Source: Polyangium spumosum (GTDB lineage: Bacteria; Myxococcota_A; Polyangia; Polyangiales; Polyangiaceae). Taken from it: a DNA stretch of 64,000 bases. The position numbers were made by a program, and so were the translations under genes. Positions within the stretch are counted from its first letter, which is position 1; every line of letters starts with the position of its first letter. Under the pieces are notes generated by a model, which was not told where the DNA came from, did no database searches, and saw only the letters and a program-made list of their open reading frames with translations. The stretch spans positions 744,001 through 808,000 of the forward strand of contig NZ_WJIE01000004.1 in NCBI RefSeq assembly GCF_009649845.1, written 5' to 3'. Positions 56,969 to 64,000 of the stretch are shown here, piece after piece.

Positions 56969-59662
56969 TCAAGCGACGCCCGCGTCCGACGGGAGCCCGG
57001 CCCGGCGGAACGCGGGTGGTCGGTCGCGCACCGCCCGGAGCTCCGGCTCCTCGAGATCACGGCTCTCGGCGAGCGCGTAGAGCGCCACGATCTCCGACAG
57101 ATCGAAGACCCGATCCCGCGGCGGGTTGAGCAGCACCTCGAGCGGCTCGTTCTCCTTCGCGTCCGCGCTCCGGAGCTCGATCGCGATCGGGATCACCTGC
57201 CTCGGCGCGAGCGCCTCCCGCAGCTCGTCGAACCGCGCCGAGCCCTTCGCGACGGCCGCGAGCGCGCCCGGCTCGAGCCGCACGATCTCCTGCCCGTACT
57301 CGCCGAGGATCTCGTCGTAGAGCGCCGTCACGCCCGGCACGAAGGCGCTGTGCACCATGAAGTAGTTCTTGATCCGGTCGGTGCTCACGAGCGAGAGCCG
57401 CAGCCGATCCGCGGAGGCGAACCCGCATCTCTTCGCGTCCACGAGCCTGCGCGCGTGCTCGCCCTTCTGCACCGAGGCGAACTCCGCGAGCACGTGCAGC
57501 CGCTCGCCCCGCGCGAGCTCGCCCCGCTCGAGCGCCCCCACGAACCGGAGGAGCCGCATCGTCGTGCGCGCGTCCCGATCGACCGCGTCGGGCTCGCTGA
57601 GGAAGATGACCGCGCCGACAGGCCCGCCCTTCTTCGCGCACGCGACCGCAAACGAGGCGAGATCCTGCCCGCGGTGCGTGTACACCGTCACCTGTCCGCC
57701 GTGCTCGAGCGGCATCGTCACGCCCTCGCGCCCCGGCGGCGGCGCGTCCCGCCCGAGGCCGAGGCCGAGCGACGCGAGGCGCGCCGCGAGCGGCAAACGC
57801 TCGTCGCCGCGCTCGCCGAGCACGAGCGTCGCCGAGACCCCGGGCATGAACCGCGCGAGCTCACGCACCATCGACGGCAAGGCCGCGCTGTACCCCACGA
57901 CGAGCACGCGCGAGAGCAGCCCACGCGCCATCTGCGTGTCCTCGGCCCACGTGTGCACCTCGGGCCGCGGAGACGTGTGCTCGCGGCCGAGCGGCGCGAC
58001 GCCGCGCCCCATCACGAGATCCCGCCCGTACTTGCGCAGCGGCGCGTACGTCGCGGTGACGCCGATGATCCCGCGGAGCAGCTTCGTCGGGATCTTGCCC
58101 GCGCGCGCGCCGAGCTTCCACGCGCCCGAGTCCTCCTCCGGATCGCGGAGCGGGTTCAGCCATTGCTCGAGGTTCGCCACGGGCACGAGCCCCCGCGTCC
58201 GCCGCGGCGCCTCCTCGCCGAGGAAGACCCCGGTCAAGAGCACGCCGCGCTCCTCGTACGCCGCGCGCGCGAGCCGTTCGAACGAGACGAACCCGCCCGC
58301 GTCGCCGAGCGCCTCGATCGCCTCGGCCTCGCCGGGCTCGACGAACAAGTGCGTGTAGAACTCGGACCCGTCCGCCGTCATGAGGTCCGTGTACAGCGCC
58401 TCGACCCCCGGCGTGACGAGGTGCTGGCACAAAAAAAGCCCGAGGAAACGCGGCATGTCGAGCGGGAACGTATGAGGCCCGCCGATCGCCATCACGAGCG
58501 CGCTGTTCTCGCTCTCCACCACCTCGACGAAGACCTGCGCGTCGGCGTTCTGCGCGCGGAACGAGGCCAGCGTCATCGTCGTCACCGCGTCCGCGTCGGG
58601 CCCTGCGTCCGCGCGCGAGAGCAGGATCGCGCGCTTCGCCGACGCCGCCGACACCCGCCCGAGCGCGTCCGGATCCGAGCCGTCGCCCTCGCGGTACATC
58701 ACCCAGCGCATCATCGGCTCGTAGAGGTAGCCGGGCGGAGCCTCCGTCGTCCCGAGCAGCGCCATGCGCGGCAGCGCGTGCCTGCGCGGCCTCGCCCCGC
58801 GCCCGCGTAACCATTGCAGGATCTCCGCCGGCCGGAAGGCGCTGCGCAACATGCGGTTGCGCTCGTAGAGCCGCGCGAACTCCCGCACGAGCATCTCCGC
58901 GTCGTGCACGGGCCCGATGACGAGCGAGTGCTGGTGGTAGTCGACCGGGCGCCGCCGCTCGGCCCGCACGACCTGATCGACGATGTTCGATCCGATGCCG
59001 ATGATGAACGACACCACGAACACGCCCACGATCGTGAGCCCCAGCGAGAGCACCGCGATCGGCGCCGGCACCTTGATCGTCCCGACCAGGTTGTCCGGGC
59101 TCTCGAGCTGCCGGAACGCCCACCACACCCGATCGAAAAAATCGGCGTCCGCGTCGAGCCCGCTGCCCGTGTAGTCGTAGCGGACCGCGAGGTGATCGAG
59201 CACCACCGCCGCGCCGAACGCGAGCGACCAGACGGCCACGGTCACGAGCGCGAACTGCTGGAGCTGCTCGCGCCGGGTCACGATCGAGTACACGTCGGCC
59301 GCGAGCTCGCGCGCGAACCGCAAGAGCAGCAGGAGCCGCGCGAGCCGGAGCGAGAGCAGCGGCGCGACGTACCGCCCGTCGCCCATCTGCTCGAAGGGCA
59401 AGAAGCTCAGGAGCGCGAGCAGATCGACGACGAGGAAGAACCATTCGAAGCGCCGGATCTCCTCGCGGGGCCTCTTGAGCGCGAGGAAGCGCAGCGCGAG
59501 CTCGAGCGAGAAGATCAGGAGGAAGGCGGGCCGGAGCGCGCTCTCCACCCGGGGCAGGGGCAGGAGCGAGACGATGATGCAGAGCGCGAGCCCGATCTTG
59601 ATCGGACGCTTGTCGAGCAGCGCGGCGACGCGATGCGGGAGGCTCGGTGCCCGAGGGGCCAT
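56969..59662 (-). CDS. CASTOR/POLLUX-like ion channel with cytosolic RCK-like domains
   Basis: This 897-residue protein has six hydrophobic helices in about 1-230, including an Arg-rich S4-like helix (RLARLLLLLRFAREL). A pore loop between the last two (VWWAFRQLESPDNLVG) lacks the TVGYG of potassium channels. The cytosolic part has two RCK/TrkA-N-like Rossmann regions (SLVIGPVHDAEM; VLVVGYSAALPSMVREL). The layout matches the plant CASTOR/POLLUX family and bacterial relatives. Ion selectivity cannot be read from the sequence. The stop codon is contiguous with that of the upstream lipoprotein. Confidence 0.85.
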   Translation of the reverse strand: MAPRAPSLPHRVAALLDKRPIKIGLALCIIVSLLPLPRVESALRPAFLLIFSLELALRFLALKRPREEIRRFEWFFLVVDLLALLSFLPFEQMGDGRYVAPLLSLRLARLLLLLRFARELAADVYSIVTRREQLQQFALVTVAVWSLAFGAAVVLDHLAVRYDYTGSGLDADADFFDRVWWAFRQLESPDNLVGTIKVPAPIAVLSLGLTIVGVFVVSFIIGIGSNIVDQVVRAERRRPVDYHQHSLVIGPVHDAEMLVREFARLYERNRMLRSAFRPAEILQWLRGRGARPRRHALPRMALLGTTEAPPGYLYEPMMRWVMYREGDGSDPDALGRVSAASAKRAILLSRADAGPDADAVTTMTLASFRAQNADAQVFVEVVESENSALVMAIGGPHTFPLDMPRFLGLFLCQHLVTPGVEALYTDLMTADGSEFYTHLFVEPGEAEAIEALGDAGGFVSFERLARAAYEERGVLLTGVFLGEEAPRRTRGLVPVANLEQWLNPLRDPEEDSGAWKLGARAGKIPTKLLRGIIGVTATYAPLRKYGRDLVMGRGVAPLGREHTSPRPEVHTWAEDTQMARGLLSRVLVVGYSAALPSMVRELARFMPGVSATLVLGERGDERLPLAARLASLGLGLGRDAPPPGREGVTMPLEHGGQVTVYTHRGQDLASFAVACAKKGGPVGAVIFLSEPDAVDRDARTTMRLLRFVGALERGELARGERLHVLAEFASVQKGEHARRLVDAKRCGFASADRLRLSLVSTDRIKNYFMVHSAFVPGVTALYDEILGEYGQEIVRLEPGALAAVAKGSARFDELREALAPRQVIPIAIELRSADAKENEPLEVLLNPPRDRVFDLSEIVALYALAESRDLEEPELRAVRDRPPAFRRAGLPSDAGVA

Positions 59663-59726
59663 CGCGCCGCAGCATAGACCAGGCCGCCCCGCCGGCGATC
59701 GGCCAGGGAGCGTCGGCGCGGCACAA

Positions 59727-59754
59727 TTGACGTAGCGTCACGTTTCGAGACGTG
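59727..59754 (+). promoter_or_regulatory. overlapping dyads upstream of Grx-BolA genes
   Basis: TTGACG (59727-59732) resembles a -35 box. TGACG/CGTCA (59728-59740) and CACGT/ACGTG (59739-59754) are two overlapping inverted repeats, 30-56 bp before the glutaredoxin gene. They could bind a redox or iron-sulfur regulator. No good -10 is visible. Confidence 0.4.
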
Positions 59755-59783
59755 CGAGAGTCCCGGCCGATCGAGGGAAACAG

Positions 59784-60716
59784 ATGAATCTCAGTGAACC
59801 GCTCAAGCAGCGTATCGAGGCGCTCGTCCGCTCCGACCGCGTCGTGCTCTTCATGAAGGGCTCGCGCAGGTTCCCGCAATGTGGGTTCTCCGGCGCCGTC
59901 GTGCAGATCCTCGACGAGGTGATCGAGACATACACGACGGTGAACGTCCTCGAAGATCCCGAGATTCGCGAGGGCGTCAAGGCGTACGCGAGCTGGCCCA
60001 CGATCCCGCAGGTTTACATCGACGGCGAGTTCGTCGGCGGGGCCGACATCGTCCGGGAGATGCGCGAGAGCGGCGAGCTCGCGCAGAAGCTCGGGGGCGC
60101 GAAGGGCGGCGAGCCGAAGGCGCTCACGCTCACGCTCTCGGAGGCGGCCAAGCGCGCGGTCGTCGAGGCCGCGAAGGACGCGGATCCGGGCGAGCTGCTC
60201 CGCTTCGAGGTGAGCCCCCGCTTCGAGTATGGCCTGTTTTTTGGCCCGCGCGCCCCGGGCGACGTCGAGGTCGACGCGGGCGGCATCACGGTGCTCGTCG
60301 ACGCGGCGAGCGCGCGCCGGGCGGACGGGGTCCGCGTCGATTTCGTGGAGGGGCCGGAGGGCGCGGGCTTCAAGATCGACAACCCCAACGAGCCGCCGCG
60401 CGTCCGTCAGCTCTCCGTGCGCAAGCTGAAGGAGATGCTCGACGCCGGCGAGAGCTTCGAGCTCGTCGACGTGCGCACCGAGAGGGAGCGCGCGATCGCG
60501 TGGATCGAGCAGGCGAAGCTGCTCGATCAGGCCGAGCTCGAGCGGCTCTCCGCCCTGCCCAGGGACACGGCGATCGTCTTCCATTGCCATCACGGCGGCC
60601 GGAGCCGCTCGGCGGCCGAGGCGTTCGTCGGGCGAGGTTTCTCCAGAGTGTACAATCTGGAGGGGGGCATCGACGCCTGGGCGGTCGTCATCGACCCCTC
60701 GGTTGCGCGATATTGA
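59784..60716 (+). CDS. monothiol glutaredoxin fused to A-type-like and rhodanese domains
   Basis: This 310-residue protein has three domains. A Grx4-type monothiol glutaredoxin (1-105) has CGFS at 33-36 and WPTIPQVYIDGEFVGG for glutathione and cluster binding. An A-type-carrier-like domain (about 112-205) has LTLSEAAKRAVVEAA and GFKIDNPNEPP but lacks the cluster cysteines of IscA. A rhodanese domain (about 210-310) has the active-site loop CHHGGRS with C268. It probably handles iron-sulfur clusters or sulfur. BolA, its usual partner, is encoded 22 bp downstream. Confidence 0.9.
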   Translation: MNLSEPLKQRIEALVRSDRVVLFMKGSRRFPQCGFSGAVVQILDEVIETYTTVNVLEDPEIREGVKAYASWPTIPQVYIDGEFVGGADIVREMRESGELAQKLGGAKGGEPKALTLTLSEAAKRAVVEAAKDADPGELLRFEVSPRFEYGLFFGPRAPGDVEVDAGGITVLVDAASARRADGVRVDFVEGPEGAGFKIDNPNEPPRVRQLSVRKLKEMLDAGESFELVDVRTERERAIAWIEQAKLLDQAELERLSALPRDTAIVFHCHHGGRSRSAAEAFVGRGFSRVYNLEGGIDAWAVVIDPSVARY

Positions 60717-60738
60717 AGAGAATGGGTAGGGAGGCGCC

Positions 60739-60999
60739 GTGTCGTACCACATGACCACGTTCCAGGGCTCGATCCCCGCGGCGATCGAGCAGGCCATCAA
60801 GGAAAAGATCAACGACGCCGTGGTGGAGGTGCAGGGCGGGGGAGGGCATTTCGAGATCTCCGTCACGAGCAAGGTCTTCGCGGGCAAGAGCACGCTCGAG
60901 AAGCACCGCCTCGTCCTCGGCGCGATCGCGCACCTCATGGCGGGCAACGACGCCCCCGTGCACGCCGTCGACAAACTGAATACCAAAGTCCCCTCGTGA
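60739..60999 (+). CDS. BolA/IbaG family protein
   Basis: This 86-residue protein with a GTG start has GGGAGG 4 bases before it. Family motifs are VVEVQGGGGHFEISV and FAGKSTLEKHRLVLGAIAHLM. The His residues in the GGGHF and KHRLV segments are those that ligate a cluster with CGFS glutaredoxins. The adjacent monothiol glutaredoxin supports a Grx-BolA complex for iron sensing or cluster transfer. Confidence 0.93.
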   Translation: MSYHMTTFQGSIPAAIEQAIKEKINDAVVEVQGGGGHFEISVTSKVFAGKSTLEKHRLVLGAIAHLMAGNDAPVHAVDKLNTKVPS

Positions 61000-61050
61000 C
61001 GACCCCGGGCGCGCGCCGCTGCGAGCGTGCGCCCGAACGACGGAGGCCCC

Positions 61051-61326
61051 ATGACGAACCTCGTCCTCCGCGCGCTCCTTTACTCCTCCCTCGGATTCGC
61101 GCTCGGCTGGGCGCACGCGAAGGCCATCGCCGAAGGTGAGCGGATCTTCCGGGAGACGGGCGAGCGGGCGCGTCCCACGGTCATCTTCGTGCTCCGCCTC
61201 GTCCTGCTCTGCGTCGCATTCGGCGTGATCGGCAAGGCGGGGTCGATGCCATTCCTCGCGGCGCTCCTCGGCTTCGTCGTCGCGCGGCTCGTTCGCCGTC
61301 GCACATCGAATGCGCCAAATAAGTGA
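61051..61326 (+). CDS. small two- or three-helix membrane protein, AtpR-like
   Basis: The protein has 91 residues from the ATG at 61051, which is preceded by GGAGG; a GTG at 61027 would add eight. Hydrophobic segments lie near 5-20, 42-62 and 65-80. The C-half (VLRLVLLCVAFGVIG, AALLGFVVAR) resembles AtpR of N-type ATP synthase operons, but no atp genes are near. Alternatively it is an AtpI/CDP-like unclassified protein. Confidence 0.6.
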   Translation: MTNLVLRALLYSSLGFALGWAHAKAIAEGERIFRETGERARPTVIFVLRLVLLCVAFGVIGKAGSMPFLAALLGFVVARLVRRRTSNAPNK

Positions 61327-61447
61327 CACTTCTGGATACCACTGTACGGCTGGCTGATGTCGTTATAGACAGGGCTCTCTGCCACCCGTTTCTCCCGCGA
61401 GGTTGCCCGGAACGTGGCATATCTCGCTCCTCGGAAAAACGGGCGTC

Positions 61448-62737
61448 ATGGAGGAGCTCCCGGTGGACGTGCAAGAAATCCAGGCATTGCAGGAAGAGGC
61501 CGAGCGGCTCCGCGCGCGCGTGACCGAGCTCGAAGCGGCCCTCGCGGCCGCGACCCGTCGCGTGACCCTCCACGAGGCGTTCCTCGAGGACCTCCCCGTC
61601 CCGGTCGTCGTCACCGACGCCGCGGGGGTGGTGGTCGAAATCAACAAAAAGAGCCGCGAGTCGCTCGGCGTCCCCTCGCGGGAGCTCGTGGTCGGCAAGC
61701 ACAACGTGCTCCACAATCCCAGCTCGGCGGCCTCGGGTTATACCGGGTACATCGAGAGGGCCCTGCGTGGCGAGGCCTTCGTCACGCCGCCCACTTCGTA
61801 CGATGTAGCCGATACGGGGTTCGGGCGGAAGCGCGAGGTGCGCTGGGCGGAGAACGCGTTCCAGCCCATCGACGTCGACGGCGAGCGGTACGTGCTCTCG
61901 GTGAACGTCGACGTGACCGAGCGGGTCCGGGCGCTGCGCGCGCAGGAGGAGAGCCAGCAGTTCTTGCGCGGGATCGTCGAGAATGCGCCCTCGCTCGTGT
62001 ACGTGAAGGATCTCGCGGGCCGTTATCTGCTGGTCAATAACCAGTTCGAGCAGTTCGCCCACATGGACCGCGCGTCTATCCTCGGAATGACGGACGCCGA
62101 GCTCTTCGGGGAGCACGCCGAGGAGTACATGGAAGCCGACGGGCGCGTGGCCCGGACGGGGACGCCCCTCGTGCGCGAGGACGTGCTCCCCATGGGCGAC
62201 CGCGTCGCCACCTACGTGACGACGAAGTTCCCGCTGCAGGACATCGCGGACAAGACCATCGCCGTGTGCAGCATCTCGGTCGACGTCACCGAGCAAAAAG
62301 AAGCCGAGGCGCGGGCGCGAAAGCTCCAGGACGAGGTGATGTCCCTGCAGGAGGCCACGCTGCGGGCCCTCTCGACGCCGCTCCTGCCGATCGCCGAGGG
62401 CGTCGTGGTGATGCCGCTCATCGGCAACATCGACGCTCGCCGCGCCGAGCAGGTGCTCGAGACGTTGCTCCCCGGCATCGTGGAGAACCACGCGTCGATC
62501 GTCATCCTCGACGTCACCGGCGTGCCGGTCGTCGACGCGCAGGTCGCGAACGCGCTCGTGCAAGCGGCGCGCGCGGTCGAGCTGCTCGGGGCCGAGGTCG
62601 TCCTGACGGGCATCCAGCCGGCGATGGCCCGCACGCTGGTCGACATCGGCATCGAGCTCGGCCGCATCCGGACCCAGAGCACCCTCCGCGGCGGGATCGC
62701 CATCGCGCTCGCCCGCGGCGCGCGAACCAGGCGCTAA
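61448..62737 (+). CDS. PAS-PAS-STAS regulator (RsbR-like)
   Basis: The protein has 429 residues from the ATG at 61448. An N-terminal coiled coil (LQEEAERLRARVTELEAAL, about 14-33) precedes two PAS domains (about 40-160 and 170-300) and a C-terminal STAS domain (about 315-425). STAS motifs are VVVMPLIGNID, VILDVTGVPVVDAQVA and GIQPAMARTLVD; the Thr sites of RsbR-type proteins are present. In known systems such proteins form stressosomes with RsbS and RsbT. Neither is in the window, so its output is unknown. Confidence 0.9.
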   Translation: MEELPVDVQEIQALQEEAERLRARVTELEAALAAATRRVTLHEAFLEDLPVPVVVTDAAGVVVEINKKSRESLGVPSRELVVGKHNVLHNPSSAASGYTGYIERALRGEAFVTPPTSYDVADTGFGRKREVRWAENAFQPIDVDGERYVLSVNVDVTERVRALRAQEESQQFLRGIVENAPSLVYVKDLAGRYLLVNNQFEQFAHMDRASILGMTDAELFGEHAEEYMEADGRVARTGTPLVREDVLPMGDRVATYVTTKFPLQDIADKTIAVCSISVDVTEQKEAEARARKLQDEVMSLQEATLRALSTPLLPIAEGVVVMPLIGNIDARRAEQVLETLLPGIVENHASIVILDVTGVPVVDAQVANALVQAARAVELLGAEVVLTGIQPAMARTLVDIGIELGRIRTQSTLRGGIAIALARGARTRR

Positions 62738-63702
62738 TCGCCCTCCTTCACGGAGAGCGCCTCCTTGGCCATTTCCTCGTAACTCATGCGCCGGACGCGC
62801 GCGAGCTCCGCGTCGTCGTATTGCCGGGCCATGAACTCCTTGCCCACGCCCCCCAGGCGGCCGAGCAGATCCCCGAGCAAGGCGCCCGCGAGCGGGTGAT
62901 CGACCCCGTCCTGCAAGACCCGCAAGAACCGGGTGAAGGGCCGCCGCGACGTCTCCTCCTTGCGGCCGAGGAGCTGCATCCGCTTGAACGCGTCCCGGAG
63001 CCGTCTCCCCTGCGGATCGACGAAGCTCATCGGATCGAGGAACACGTCGCGGATGAACGGGTGCCCGTGATAAAGCATGTTCACGAACGCCTTCGCCCCC
63101 CGCGCCCGCTCCGCGAGCGAGAGCGACGTCTCGCGCTCGGCCATCCGCCGCTCGTAGGCCTCGGAGCCGTAATACTCCGCCATGTGATAGTCGATCGCGA
63201 TGTGGCGCGACTCGTCGCGGTTGATGAGCGTCATCGCCTCCTGGCTCATCTCGTCGTGCACGAAATCGTTGATCGACCGGAGGAGCGCGATGTCCAGGAT
63301 GAGCTCCCCCGCCACGATGTAGGCGTTCGCCACGTCGTCGCTCAGGTAATGAATCGCGTCCACGAAATGCGGCGCGAACGCCGTCAGGCTCTCGCTCTGC
63401 CGGTACATCCTGTAATGGTGCACGTCGTAGAAATCGGCGAGCATCTGCGCCGCGTGCGAGTGCCGCACCTCGTCGACGACGAACGTCCGGAAGATGGCCT
63501 TCAGCGTCGGAGCCGTGACGCGCCGCTCCTGCTCGCGGAAGAGCGCGCCCGCGAGCCGCTCGATCCCGGCCATGTCCGTGAAGAGCTGCACGATCGCGAT
63601 CTCGTCCTCCCGCGACATGGGCCGCGGCTTGCGGCTCCAGTCGAGGTCGCCGACGCGCCACTGATCACGCCGGCAGTTCTCCAGCATCCGCTCGAGGTCC
63701 AT
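62734..63702 (-). CDS. ferritin-like di-iron protein
   Basis: This 322-residue helical protein has two ExxH pairs, E78/H81 (DEVRH) and E164/H167 (DESRH), with E48 and E133 as further ligands. That is the classical four-helix di-iron arrangement of R2-like and AurF-like oxygenases. The substrate is unknown. Its stop codon overlaps that of the STAS-protein gene within CTAA. Confidence 0.85.
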   Translation of the reverse strand: MDLERMLENCRRDQWRVGDLDWSRKPRPMSREDEIAIVQLFTDMAGIERLAGALFREQERRVTAPTLKAIFRTFVVDEVRHSHAAQMLADFYDVHHYRMYRQSESLTAFAPHFVDAIHYLSDDVANAYIVAGELILDIALLRSINDFVHDEMSQEAMTLINRDESRHIAIDYHMAEYYGSEAYERRMAERETSLSLAERARGAKAFVNMLYHGHPFIRDVFLDPMSFVDPQGRRLRDAFKRMQLLGRKEETSRRPFTRFLRVLQDGVDHPLAGALLGDLLGRLGGVGKEFMARQYDDAELARVRRMSYEEMAKEALSVKEGD

Positions 63703-63794
63703 GCCCGTCAGGATACCCCTCGTTATCGACCCGGTAAAGCGCCCGACGGAGGGCGCACACGCGCCCCGGGCACCCCGCTTGCGTTCGTCGGGGC

Positions 63795-64000
63795 ATGACC
63801 CCGACCCGCGTTATCGAGACGACCCGAACGGAAGAGAAGAACCCGGCCAGACCACCCGAGCGGCCCGGAGCGCCGCCCGCGGAGGATCCGAACATCCGCA
63901 AGGGCCCGATCGAGGATCCGCGCATCCGCAAGGGCCCGATCGAGGATCCGCGCATCCGCAAGGGCCCGATCGAGGATCCGCGGCCCCCGAGCCCCGTCCC
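63795..64000 (+). CDS. protein with 10-residue repeats, 3'-truncated by window end
   Basis: The frame starts at the ATG at 63795 and runs off the window. The N-terminus is MTPTRVIETTRTEEKNPARP. From 63882 there are three exact or near-exact 30-bp units (starts 63882, 63912, 63942) encoding EDPRIRKGPI, and a fourth begins at 63972. No good ribosome site is seen, so the start is uncertain. The opposite strand is also open but less plausible. Confidence 0.5.
   Translation, partial: MTPTRVIETTRTEEKNPARPPERPGAPPAEDPNIRKGPIEDPRIRKGPIEDPRIRKGPIEDPRPPSPV
63882..63985. repeat. 30-bp in-frame tandem repeat
   Basis: Units of 30 bp begin at 63882, 63912, 63942 and 63972. Units 2 and 3 are identical; unit 1 differs by AAC for CGC. 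Each encodes EDP(R/N)IRKGPI. Confidence 0.85.

Noticed and set aside
63665-63961. Minus-strand 98-residue frame with MRMRGSSIGPL repeats
   Set aside because: It is the reverse of the in-frame 30-bp repeat and overlaps the start of the di-iron gene; the plus frame is more plausible.

Overview
The window is high-GC DNA with strong G/C bias at third codon positions. It very probably comes from the chromosome of a myxobacterium of the Sorangium/Polyangium type (Myxococcota, Polyangiales). The main signs are two transmembrane eukaryote-like Ser/Thr kinases, several lipoproteins and beta-barrel proteins with glycine- or proline-rich low-complexity regions, an Oar-like TonB receptor beside a lipoprotein, a MYXO-CTERM-like protease tail, an HD-GYP regulator, a PAS-PAS-STAS (RsbR-like) protein, and very tight gene packing with abutting convergent stop codons. 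I see no tRNA, rRNA, CRISPR array or insertion sequence. Family names are assigned from sequence motifs and memory, because no search could be run.

Left part (1-25 kb). A cut-off TPR/PEGA-like membrane protein is followed by a Ser/Thr kinase, a DUF3592-like membrane protein and a phytoene-dehydrogenase-type flavoprotein. Next come TRAP transporter permeases (DctQ and DctM), with the TPR lipoprotein TatT on the opposite strand and no visible substrate-binding protein. A bifunctional aldolase/dehydrogenase follows. Then an ArsR-methyltransferase fusion is translationally coupled to S-adenosylhomocysteinase. An M16 protease, a membrane-anchored parvulin chaperone, a PilZ protein, a DinG helicase, a CapA-like metallophosphatase and pheT complete this part.

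Middle part (25-48 kb). A four-gene ABC-2 export operon of the GldA/GldF/GldG/DUF4340 type ends at a strong terminator. It is followed by a lipoprotein, a sensor kinase lacking its phospho-accepting histidine, a Ni/Co-transporter-like protein, and HD-GYP overlapping lipB. Then come a fused rRNA methyltransferase/pseudouridine synthase, a matrixin-like protease with frataxin (CyaY), and a second Ser/Thr kinase.

Right part (46.8-64 kb). The most unusual stretch is 46.8-50.8 kb. It holds a hairpin cluster, an array of 43-bp repeats, a lipoprotein with a nuclease-like C-terminal domain followed by a probable immunity gene (SitA/SitI-like layout), a DUF2251-like gene, and a 60-bp ghost of the toxin gene. 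After it lie a sodium:solute symporter, a Gly/Ser lipoprotein, a TonB receptor with its lipoprotein, a CASTOR/POLLUX-like channel, a glutaredoxin/A-type-like/rhodanese fusion next to BolA, an AtpR-like membrane protein, a PAS-STAS regulator, a di-iron protein and the start of a gene with 10-residue repeats.
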